Assembly: GCA_036874045.1 (NCBI GenBank)
Contig: JAZBRI010000011.1
Coordinates: 8,237,501 to 8,301,500, forward strand
Source: Cymodocea nodosa
Taxonomy: Eukaryota; Streptophyta; Magnoliopsida; Alismatales; Cymodoceaceae
Direction: 5' to 3'
DNA length: 64,000 nucleotides
In this document: in pieces, positions 33,368 to 42,520 of the stretch
Position numbering within the stretch: the stretch's first letter is position 1
How the letters are laid out: each line of letters opens with the position of its first letter
Position numbers and translations under genes: made by a program
The notes under the pieces: generated by a model
Seen by the model: the letters and a program-made list of their open reading frames with translations, nothing else
Told to the model about the DNA's origin: nothing
Databases searched by the model: none

Positions 33368-34180
33368 TTATCGACCCCTCCTAAGTATATCACTTATAGC
33401 AGTACATATTTTATCTCCTAGATGCCTAATATCATTTCTAATGTCGTTAAGCACTACATTTAAGTTAGGAGGTAACTGGGTTTGCTGTTCTGCTTGAACT
33501 GAATAACTTTGTTGTTGTTGTTGTATATGGTCTGTATCAGGTTGTTGTTGTCGTTGAGGTTTATGCATGGCCTGGAATTTTTGCAAATCTTTGACACTAA
33601 ATGCTCTCATGCCTTTAGTTTCAGAGGGCTAGTCGGATAAAGTCAATTGGCTTGCAAGGATTCTACATACAACATCACCATAAAATAACTTTGAACTCAT
33701 ATGCTATAGTTGAGACATAAAAACATCAAACCAATTTATTTGAATTCTATTCAACAGGCCATAAGTTGCATATAAACAGCTTCTACTGACTTCCAAATTG
33801 TGTCCAACTCTCTTAAATAAATTTGCATGCAATATATTTGTAATAAACATTGCCTCTACATTCAGATTTTCCATTAATCTCATTTCAGAATATACATCTA
33901 GAATTTTTGATAAAGACTGAATGTTCCATTCCAGTTGTCTTATCATGTCAAATCTGTTGGTAACAACAACACCTTCATTCTTTAATCCTAAAACTTCAAA
34001 AATTAACTCAGGAGACAATATAAACTCCTGTTCATTTATTTGAGTTTTTAGAAAATTTCCATTCTTGACCAGATTGCTATAAAAAGCTGCAATAAGCTCT
34101 ATGTATTGCTTCCATTTTATTCCTATTGGCAAGAATTTAATGAGGCCTTGAAACTCAAACAGATCTCTTATTTCCATCAA
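33368..34180 (-). pseudogene. SIRE-A env-like ORF
   Basis: One reading frame of 270 codons from ATG 34180 to the stop at 33368, interrupted by two stops (about 33704 and 33636). Residues 1-185 form the same compact domain as the C-terminal third of the Athila env-like ORF. Shared landmarks are RDLFEFQGL, FYSNL, LSPELIFEVLGLKNEG and LLNRIQINW. A Gln-rich tail follows (residues 195-245), then a short basic end. Sireviruses are the copia lineage that carries an env-like ORF at this place. No signal peptide or membrane segment is visible, so a true envelope role is unsupported. I cannot tell whether the shared domain was passed from gypsy to copia or the reverse. Confidence 0.65.
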
Positions 34181-34199
34181 ATGTCTGAATGTTAATGCT

Positions 34200-35270
34200 C
34201 CCCCTATAAATATACTTCAAATATATTCAATCAACATACAAAATATACTTGTAGTGACAATAGATGTTAAGTATAACTATACTTTTAAATTTTCTTTTCA
34301 GAGACTTCCATTATCCTAACATCATCAAAAATGATTTCCAGAATCAATTCCTACAGTATATGAATCAAAACACAACTTTGAACTCAATGTGATTAATTCA
34401 AGGAGAATAAAAGAATGTATCTTAAATAAACGTTTTCAAAAGTACTAATGTTGATTCAATAAATCAGTAGTCATATTGGTAGAAACTATATGTGATTCAA
34501 AGATATCTGTAATTAATGAAATAACACTTCTTCTTTTTTCTTCTTTTTTTTCAAAATAGTGAATATTGATAATTTTCTTTAAAAGTTAGTTTGAAAAGCT
34601 TGAATCATACAAGAGCTTTCTAATGTACCCGTGTAATGAGCTTTCAGTCAACAATCCCAGATCTAATCAGGACCTTAGGTTGCCAGATTTAAAGAATCCT
34701 TTTTTAGGACAACAATCCTTACATACCTATCTACTCAAGTACAAAAGGCTCGTGATCAAACTGATCAATAAACTCGCAAAGATTTTCACTTTGTAAGCAC
34801 TTTTCATTTTAAGCACAGTATATATGTATTCCATTAATACAGATGTAATAAAACACAAATCTCATACAATTTTTACTTCTATGATTGTACTGAGAAATAT
34901 GAATCAGTTTCAATAAGCTTATACTTTTGATTAATAGTTTAAGATGAGTTACATATAACTTATTCTACAAGTTTAATCAATTAATTCAAATTTATGCATG
35001 ATCATATGCATTTTCCTTGATTCAAAGAAAACATTTAATCAAAATTTCAGAATGTCAGAAGTATTTAATGTTTTTCATTTACACTTCCACTTAAAATCGT
35101 AAAAACCATTAAAATTGATAAACTACTTAAAATCAATAAGATACTACTACGATTTTACAATAAATACATAGTATCTTAAGTAGTAGTTTAGATATTACTT
35201 TAGATATTTATAATAAGTATATAATATCTATGAGGTGAACAACATCATTAATAATATTTATCTTTTTATG
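34200..35270 (-). repeat. Noncoding module shared with Athila 3' regions
   Basis: Lies between RNase H and the env-like ORF of SIRE-A. 34230-35190 aligns by eye over about 900 nt with ATH-1 4740-5680, ATH-4 60480-61420 and, inverted, ATH-2 about 41230-42200. The best conserved part, 34580-34790, contains TGAATCATACAAGAGCTTTC, AACAATCCCAGATCTAATCA and CAAGTACAAAAGGCTC in the same order as the Athila copies. It is in the same orientation relative to transcription in both element types. No ORF is conserved. Confidence 0.8.
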
Positions 35271-35285
35271 TGGAGTTTAAGCATT

Positions 35286-36102
35286 TTATACATCACATAG
35301 CCTACAAATACCTAAATTTAATCTAATGTTGCAGAATGTATTTTCGTCTAGAGGTTTTGTAAATATATCAGCTAATTGATTTTTACTAGGCACAAATTCT
35401 AATTTAATTTTTCCTTTAATTATATTATCTCTTAGAAAATGATGTCTAACCGCTATATGCTTTGCTCTTGAATGTAATATAGGATTTTTGGAAAAATTTA
35501 TTATAGGACTACTGTCACAATAAATCTCAGTTGTATCATAAGATAATCCAAAATCTTCTAAAGTTTGCCTTATCCACAGAATTTGAGTGCAACACAGTGC
35601 AACAACAACATATTCAGCTTCTGTAGTAGAAAGTGCTACATAGTTTTACTTTTTACTAAACCATGACACCAAATTATTTCCCAATAATTGACATGTGCCA
35701 CTAGTACTCTTTCTATCAGATTTAGATCCTGCATAATCAGCATCAGTATATCCTATAAGATCTATTGAACTATCCTTAGAATAATACAGTCCAAAATTTT
35801 TAGTTCCTTGTATATATCTAAATATTCTTTTAATTGCAATTAAGTGTGATTCTTTAGGATTAGATTGAAATCTAGCACAAACTCACACAACAAACATAAT
35901 ATTAGGTTTACTAGCAATCAAATAAAGTAAAGAACCAATCATACTTCTGTATTTTCTTTGATCTATAGATTTTCCTATGTCATCAATATCTAACTTTAAA
36001 GTAGTACTCATAGGAGTTCCTTGAATCCTTGTATCATTAAAATTAAATTTTTAAGCATTTCATCTACATATTTTTTCTGATTTAAAAATATACCTTTATC
36101 CA
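35286..36102 (-). pseudogene. SIRE-A RT tail and RNase H remnant
   Basis: Copia RT C-terminus and RNase H. Motifs on the minus strand: GIFLNQKKYVDEMLK, SMIGSLLYL, ADYAGSKSDRKSTSG, ALSTTEAEYV, LEDFGLSYD, SKNPILHSRAKHI and QLADIFTKPLDE. It is fused without a frame change to the protease start, so integrase and most of RT are gone. Several stops are present. Confidence 0.85.
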
Positions 36103-36311
36103 TTATGACACTCAGCAAATTAAATCCTAGGTTTTCTACATATAGTACATTCGAAATAACATAAGTAGGAGTTATTTGAACATTGCCCATACCTATGATT
36201 TTATCTTTGCTTTTGTTTCCAAATGTTACACTTCCTTTCATGGTATTTGTAAAATTTTGTAATAGACTTTTCTGTCCAGTCATGTGACTTGACGCTCCAC
36301 TATCCAAGATC
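36103..36311 (-). pseudogene. SIRE-A protease, N-terminal part
   Basis: Begins with the retropepsin active site LDSGASSHMTG and continues VTFGNKSKDKIIGMGNVQI to NLLSV, typical of the Sirevirus protease region. It then jumps near 36103 into the RT tail. It processed the gag-pol polyprotein in the ancestral element. Confidence 0.85.
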
Positions 36312-36343
36312 CATTTTGATGTTGTTTTCTCCTACAACACAAA

Positions 36344-38593
36344 TTAAGAAAAACTTTTTCTTGGCACCCAATGTTGTTGAGGACTAAGTTCATGAAATGC
36401 ATATTTCTTCTTTTTGTTTAAAAATAGTTTAACATTATCATTTATATTCTTATTAGTTGTAAGTACTATTGATTTATCATTAGCTTCATACTCACATATA
36501 GCATTATTGCTTTTGCAATCATTCTTTTTGTTTTCAGATATAGTATAATCAAGACCAAACATATTTTTATAAGATGTTAATTTATTTCGGTCATGCTCAT
36601 ACATTTCAGTAAGTTCATACCAAGATTTTGTACTTGTATTAACATTTTCTGTACATACAAAATCTTTTTCTGCACAAGAATTTTTAGTTTTATCACATGC
36701 AGAATGAGTAATTGGTCTAATACCAGTGTATTGAATTACATGCTCAAGTTTTTGAATTTTCAGTTTACTACAATTGTTTGAAATTTTAGAAACATTAGAA
36801 ACTAAATTTCTAGAACAAGAAATAAGATTTTTTGAAACATTTATAGTCATGTTAGAAGTACAATTTGACAAATCACATTGATTTATATTATTACTGCATG
36901 ATTCATCCCTTGAAGTACCTACTTCTACATATTTATTACCTTGTTTCATGATAAAATGAATTTTAGTCTTAGATTTACTTGAACTGCAACTAATAAATCC
37001 TTTATTGGCTTGAGGTTCAGGATAATCAAATCCTAAGCCAAATTTATAAGACACCGCAGGGGTACTAGTTAGTTTGTTTAACTTAGTTTGACTTAAATTC
37101 CATTTCTCAATGGTAGAATTTAAATCTTGCTCTCTTAGTTTTAATTTATCTATCTCTAATTCAAGTTCATTTATATTGTTTCTCAATATTTCATTTTCAG
37201 ATTCTATCTTTAATTTTTTAGCATTTATATTCTGTATTTGTTCATGCAAGATACATTCATTAAATCTAAATTTTTGCAAATCTCTAGCATGATTTTCATT
37301 ATCACATTTAAACTTTTCTAATGTAGTAGATAGGAAACAATTTTCTTCTTCCATAATGGATGAAGATTTTCTAATATTCTTATTTTCCAGTTTACATACT
37401 TTAAGTTTTTGTAATAATGTATGATAAGCACATAATGATTCATCAAAGTTGAAATCTGAATGACTTTCAGGATCAGATATTACCTCAGACTCATCTGCCA
37501 TGAAGCACACATGAGCAACGTCTTCTAACTCTTGTTCTCCTTCTGAATGTGAAGATTTTGATGTTGATTCCTCAGATTCAGACTCTTCAGACGTGTCATC
37601 CCAAGTGACCTTCAAAGCCTTTTCCTTGTAAAACTTTTTCTGAGTTTTCTGAGCCATCTTCTTCTGATTTGTCCTACTATGCTTTTCATTTTTCCTCATA
37701 GGACAATTTGGAGAAAGATGTCCAGGTTTCTTATAGTTGTAACATATATACTTTCTAGATGAAGAATTCTTGTCATTCAGTGATTTTGACATTAAGGGTT
37801 TATCATTTTTGTTCCTTTGCTGTTTCCTAGCTTTCCATGCTTTCTTGAATTTCCTAGTTAGCAAAATCAAATTCTCGTCAGAATCAATAGATATATCAGA
37901 ATCTAAATTAATTTCGAATGCTATTTCTTTCTTCATTTTTAGTTTGTTGTGACTCAGTGATTCATTTAATTGAACTTCATAAGCTATTAAATTTCCTATT
38001 AGTTCATTCATAATATAAACATTTAAATCTCGTGATTCCTCAATTGATGTTACTTTTTGAGACCATTTAGAACTTAGGGATCTGAGAATTTTCCTCACCA
38101 AATCCTTCTGTTCAAAATTCTTTCCTAAACATTTTAAAGAGTTTATGATATCAAGAAATCTAGAAAACATCTCAGAAATATTTTTGTCTTCATGCATCTT
38201 AAAGAGTTCATACTTATGAATCAACATGTTTATTTTAGTCTCTTTAACTTGAGAAGTACCTTCATGTGAAACTTCTAATGCATGCCACACCTCATAACCA
38301 GATTTATATGCCGACACTTTACTGAACTGTTCATAACTCAATGCACAAAATAAAATATTTAAGCCCTTAGCATTCAGAGTTTCATTTTCTTTTTCAGTAA
38401 TTGTCCAAGTATTATAAGGAGTAGTTAACGAAGTATATGGTTTAGAAATCATGAACCACAACTTATGATCTATGCTTTGAAGAAAAACAGTCATCCTATA
38501 TTTCCAATATTCAAAATATATTCCATCAAATAAAGGAGGATGATTAAGATTTTGGCCTTCATATAAAGAAAAATTACCATTTCCAGTAGCCAT
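36344..38593 (-). CDS. gag: SIRE-A gag, intact 749-residue ORF
   Basis: The longest uninterrupted ORF in the window. ATG at 38593 (MATGNGNFSLYEGQNLNHPP) lies about 190 nt from the primer site. Residues 1-230 are the UBN2-type capsid region (KYRMTVFLQSIDHKLW, LFKMHEDKNISEMFSRF, RKILRSL). A zinc knuckle lies near residue 285 but reads CYNYKKPGHLSPNC: the second Cys is Tyr, so RNA binding by this finger is doubtful. Residues 340-385 are acidic and Ser-rich, and 400-500 predict a coiled coil. The tail ends WVPRKSFS just before protease. The length fits the long Sirevirus gag. The intact frame, against heavy decay elsewhere, marks SIRE-A as a recent insertion, although the element itself lacks integrase. 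Confidence 0.9.
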   Translation of the reverse strand: MATGNGNFSLYEGQNLNHPPLFDGIYFEYWKYRMTVFLQSIDHKLWFMISKPYTSLTTPYNTWTITEKENETLNAKGLNILFCALSYEQFSKVSAYKSGYEVWHALEVSHEGTSQVKETKINMLIHKYELFKMHEDKNISEMFSRFLDIINSLKCLGKNFEQKDLVRKILRSLSSKWSQKVTSIEESRDLNVYIMNELIGNLIAYEVQLNESLSHNKLKMKKEIAFEINLDSDISIDSDENLILLTRKFKKAWKARKQQRNKNDKPLMSKSLNDKNSSSRKYICYNYKKPGHLSPNCPMRKNEKHSRTNQKKMAQKTQKKFYKEKALKVTWDDTSEESESEESTSKSSHSEGEQELEDVAHVCFMADESEVISDPESHSDFNFDESLCAYHTLLQKLKVCKLENKNIRKSSSIMEEENCFLSTTLEKFKCDNENHARDLQKFRFNECILHEQIQNINAKKLKIESENEILRNNINELELEIDKLKLREQDLNSTIEKWNLSQTKLNKLTSTPAVSYKFGLGFDYPEPQANKGFISCSSSKSKTKIHFIMKQGNKYVEVGTSRDESCSNNINQCDLSNCTSNMTINVSKNLISCSRNLVSNVSKISNNCSKLKIQKLEHVIQYTGIRPITHSACDKTKNSCAEKDFVCTENVNTSTKSWYELTEMYEHDRNKLTSYKNMFGLDYTISENKKNDCKSNNAICEYEANDKSIVLTTNKNINDNVKLFLNKKKKYAFHELSPQQHWVPRKSFS

Positions 38594-38779
38594 CTTACCT
38601 TAGATTTTTCAACCTATTTGATTTTAAACAGTCTAAAAGCTTTAAAACAACTTGAGCCTTAAATCAAGAAAGTTAAATGTATGCTCAGATATTAATTTCT
38701 GTTTAAAAACAAGGAAGGTAGAATAAGCAATGATATTCAATAAGTTGATATAGATTTTATATCAAAGATTATTAACAAA

Positions 38780-38791
38780 GCTCTGATACTA
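38780..38791 (-). other. tRNA-Met primer binding site (SIRE-A)
   Basis: The minus strand reads TAGTATCAGAGC, one mismatch to the initiator tRNA-Met complement, two bases from the 5' LTR. Confidence 0.85.
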
Positions 38792-38793
38792 CT

Positions 38794-39400
38794 TGTTGGA
38801 TCGTATGGCTACACAAGAGGGGGGTGAAATAACAACTTAAGTTTGTAACGCTAACCTAACGCGTTGCCTTAGTGTTCAATATAGCAACTCAACCCATTTA
38901 CTTATGTTAACTTAACGAGTTAAACATGTGCACTTCACGTGATATAATACAACATTCGTAACTTATAATTTCACCACGTGTATAACACTAACTTAACAAG
39001 TTCGTCTCTTCTTTTACTCACTAACTTAATGAGTTATCACGTGACCTATTTTAACCTTTAAGCCTCTAACTTAATGAGTTCTCACGTAACCTCTATACAA
39101 ACAAAACTCTAACTTAACGAGTTGTCTAAACGTGCACTATTCATGATATATAAGATATACCTTTAAAACATATCATGCTTTTCAATAAAAACACACGTTA
39201 ACTTAACGTTTTGCTAAATGAGAAATTAATGCAACGAAACGACTAGTTATTAACTTCAGATCCAATACATATAAGTATTTATATCAGTAAGCTTTTTCTA
39301 TATTAATTGATGATTTTAATTTCTTTTCACAAGCAATAGTAATTGAGCAAATATGATTATTTTCATTCAGCACACATCATCATAACAAAAATACTCAACA
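38794..39400 (-). repeat. SIRE-A 5' LTR, internally deleted
   Basis: 607 nt, TGTTGGATCG...ACTCAACA. It joins the first about 35 nt (to GGGGGGTGAA) directly to sequence that in the 3' LTR begins at about 32310, so about 1.07 kb of LTR is missing. It is followed by the right target copy GTTAT at 39401-39405. Confidence 0.9.
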
Positions 39401-39487
39401 GTTATGCCTTAACTCCACGAGGGTGTGCAGTATCATGTTAATTTTTGTCTCTGCTAAATTTTTATTTGTGTTTTACAGAATCGACAA

Positions 39488-40627
39488 ATGGAATTGATGT
39501 AATTATCATTGGATGCACTAAGGGAAGTACTAAGTAACTTGTCAGCTAAAGATCTGTCTAGGCTGTGTTGTGTATCAAAGGAAATTAAAGACTGTATTGA
39601 AGAAAAATATTTTCAGGGACTACAAGCTGCAAAAATGACTAAGATTAGAGATGGATTCATATGGAGGTCATTTAATCGTAGTTCAAATACTCATGAATAT
39701 CTGGTTATGGAAGAAAATACTGGAATTCCACCCAATGCATTAGAAGGAATAAATCATATTATAGGGATAGATGAAGGATTAATCATATACAAGATGAGAC
39801 CAAGGTATGCAAGTTTATTATTACTTGATATTTTGATAAGAAATCCTATAACAGGAGAATAATGGAATATAGGAAGACCTAATAGATTTGAAGCACCAAC
39901 TGTAAATTGTGGGTCAGCTTTAATATTTTCTGATAAAAATTCTGCAATTCCTGAAAAATTATATTATTGGAGACCTACAGGAAATTAGGGTGAAGATTTA
40001 CACTTAAGTGTGTATAATTTTCTGAACAGATCTTGGAAAGAAAATATTATGATATATCTAGGATAGAAATCATTAATTAACCAAACACATGTCATACTTG
40101 ATGGATATATATATCTAGTCATGGAGATATCATTAGCATATGGATCTTATTTATACATAGTGAGCATAGACAGTTATGATGAATATATAGAAATTTTACC
40201 TGTACCGAGTGAAATAGCTAAACCACCATCTGCGGAATTTAATGAAATTCAAATAGGAATGTGGTATAATGAAGAAGATGATCCTACTTTATGTCTGATA
40301 AGATGGTGGGATGAACTGATGAAATTTCAAATATGGATTATGGAAGACATAAATGAATGGAAGTGGGAAGAGGAGTATATTGAAATAGATGTAGAAATAG
40401 AAACTGCTACATTACCCTGGAACCAAAAAGGATCCCTTTCTGCATTACATATCATTAATGGTAATACACTCGTATTTGGAATTTATAATATATTACATGT
40501 TTACAAATTAAGAAGGAACAAGAACTGCATTAAAACAAAATTAATAGCAAGAAGAACTATGCCTAAAAAGTTTGCTTGGACTGATACATTTATTCCATTT
40601 GTTTCTACTTTTCAATCATGTTCTTAA
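39488..40627 (+). pseudogene. F-box protein ORF carried by Athila-type element
   Basis: One frame of 379 codons plus stop, ATG at 39488, with in-frame stops at 39500, 39860, 39986 and 40064 and no frameshift. Residues 8-45 are a plant F-box (LSLDALREVLSNLSAKDLSR, then LCCVSKEIKDCI), the segment that binds SKP1/ASK in SCF ubiquitin ligases. The rest resembles F-box-associated domains: NPITGE, HVILDGYIYLV, EILPVPSEI, IRWWDEL.KFQIWIMEDINEW and a conserved end MPKKFAWTDTFIPFV. An AG acceptor after a T-rich tract (TTTGTGTTTTACAG) lies just upstream at 39479, so the message may be spliced. Partial copies occur in ATH-1 (6373-6610) and ATH-4 (62019-62593), each followed by the same 3' region. It is therefore part of the element, not a host gene hit by insertion. 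Substrate unknown. Confidence 0.85.
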
Positions 40628-42520
40628 GCTTTGATTTTGTGTGTTTAATGTTGTGTGTATTCTGCATTTATTGTTAAAAAAAAAAATTTATAGTTTTCAT
40701 TTTTATTTTATAAAAGAAAAAAAAAACAAAATATCAATCCAGTTTGTTAGTATCTGTTCTGGGAAACCAACTGGCTTGCTTGTGAGCCACCAAAGGCATA
40801 AGAGTCTGGGTTTCACACAAGACACTGATTTATTAATATCTGTTAAATGTTATTTTGTTTTATAGTTTGCTTTTATCTGTGAATGAAAAGTTTTTCAGAA
40901 TCAAAAATCGGAATATGCTGAAGGAGATACAAATGAAACAAGGTATGTAACTAATTACTCATCCTCAATTTTAAATCAAGCAAAACTGTATTCATGCCTG
41001 CTACAATTACTGTACTTATTGTCAAATCTTTTACATTGAGGACAATGCAAAATGTTGGTATGGGGGGAGGTAATTGAAGTAACACCCATGTAAATTTGTT
41101 AATTAAAGAAATTAAAATGGTACTGCAAAGTTGTGGAAATTGAAAATTTTTATGAACTTGCTGTAACTATCTGATAAATGAGACTGTAAAATTTTTATAA
41201 ACTGCTTGATTGTTATATTTAGAAGGCTATATGAGATGCTATTGAATTTACTATTTATGCAAATCTAGATATAGTATATTATGTTTTTCTGAATTTCATG
41301 AGTTTAATAGTTTCACGATTTTAAAATGAAATCAGAATGCTTAATGAAAAAAATCAGTAAATTATCTGAAGTCCTAAAAGAGCTGAGATGTGAATTCTAG
41401 ATTAAATGAAACACATATGATTAAAGATACATTTAATTTGACTGATTGAACTTGTAGAATGATTTATGTGTAGATCTTATTAAACTACAGAAAAAGTATG
41501 AGCTTATTGTTATGGATTCATATTTTCAGTAACTGATATAAGCAGGACTATATGAGATTGGCATTTTACCACATCTGTATTATTGAAATACATACATATA
41601 TAGTATGTGATTAATGTTTTGTTTTGTGGTTGTAGTTTGAAGAAAAAAAAAAGAGAGGAAATTTTGAGAGTTTATTGACTTGTTTGATCACGAGCCTTTT
41701 GTACTTGAGCAGATAGGTATGTAAGGATTGTTGACCTGAAAAAGGACTCTTAAAATCTGGCAACCTAAGATCCTGATCAGATCTGGGATTGTTGACTGAA
41801 AGCTCGTTACATGGGTACATTAGAAAGCTCTTGTATGATTCAAGCTTGTCAAATTAACTTTTAAAGTACGAAAATATATATATATATATATACATATATT
41901 GTTCTGAAAAGATACAGGTGTTTTGTGAAATACAGATATCTTATGAATCGAGTATATTTTCTGTTATCTAGAATTACTGAAATATGAATCTGGAATTGAC
42001 TTTTGAAGTTGTTTAAGGGAGATACAATTCTTTATTCTACTTGTCTTAATCAAATTGAATTGGATTGTACTCTGATTCGTATGTTGTTGAAATTTCTTCT
42101 AGAAATCTTATTGGAAAATTTAGGATGAAAGATGATGAAAAGAAGAATAAACGATAATATAATTAACACCTATATGATGATGATATACTTGGTATGTAAT
42201 TTACATATATTCTAAGTATATTTGCAGGTTGATTACTGAAACATATAGAATATATTTTTATGCTAAACAGAAGAAAAACAAAAGGGGAAGAATTAATTCT
42301 AGCACTTTTAAAGACCAATTAATTAGATCTTAGTTTGCTAAGGGACTAGAAAAATTTAGGTATGGGAGAAGTGTTTAGAATGAAATAGTGCATATTATTA
42401 ATAGTTAAATGATGGTTAATTGCATAATATTTAGCTTATCATATAAGAATTAAGCCATTATGTTATAATTGCACTGTTATATACATTAATTGAGGAATTT
42501 ACTTAATGTGGGGGAATTAA
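40628..42520 (+). repeat. ATH-2 3' noncoding region and polypurine tracts
   Basis: Noncoding. After the F-box stop comes a conserved segment (about 40745-40850). Next is a possible mini-exon bounded by TTTTTCAG (about 40905) and AAGGTATGTAA (about 40945), then the Athila signature CATTGAGGACAATGCAAAATG with a GGGGGGAGG run (41036-41072). The block shared with SIRE-A follows, with its conserved core at 41650-41850. TGTGGGGGAATTAA at 42507-42520 directly precedes TGTTAATTTAG and is my candidate polypurine tract for the LTR start. Confidence 0.65.

Larger units (their letters stand above)
29556..39400 (-). mobile_element. SIRE-A, complete-ended Sirevirus-type copia element
   Basis: Both LTRs have TG...CA ends, and the 5-nt flanks GTTAT (29551-29555 and 39401-39405) are identical, so the insertion ends are certain. 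On the minus strand the order is: 5' LTR 39400-38794, primer site, intact gag, protease start, large deletion, RT tail and RNase H, a noncoding module shared with Athila, env-like ORF, polypurine tract, 3' LTR 32881-29556. It sits between the gag-core and F-box ORFs of ATH-2. Confidence 0.93.

Noticed and set aside
39488..40627. F-box ORF as a host gene into which elements inserted
   Set aside because: Three copies are followed by the same Athila 3' region, and no host flanks or intact copy are seen; an element-borne ORF explains the data better.
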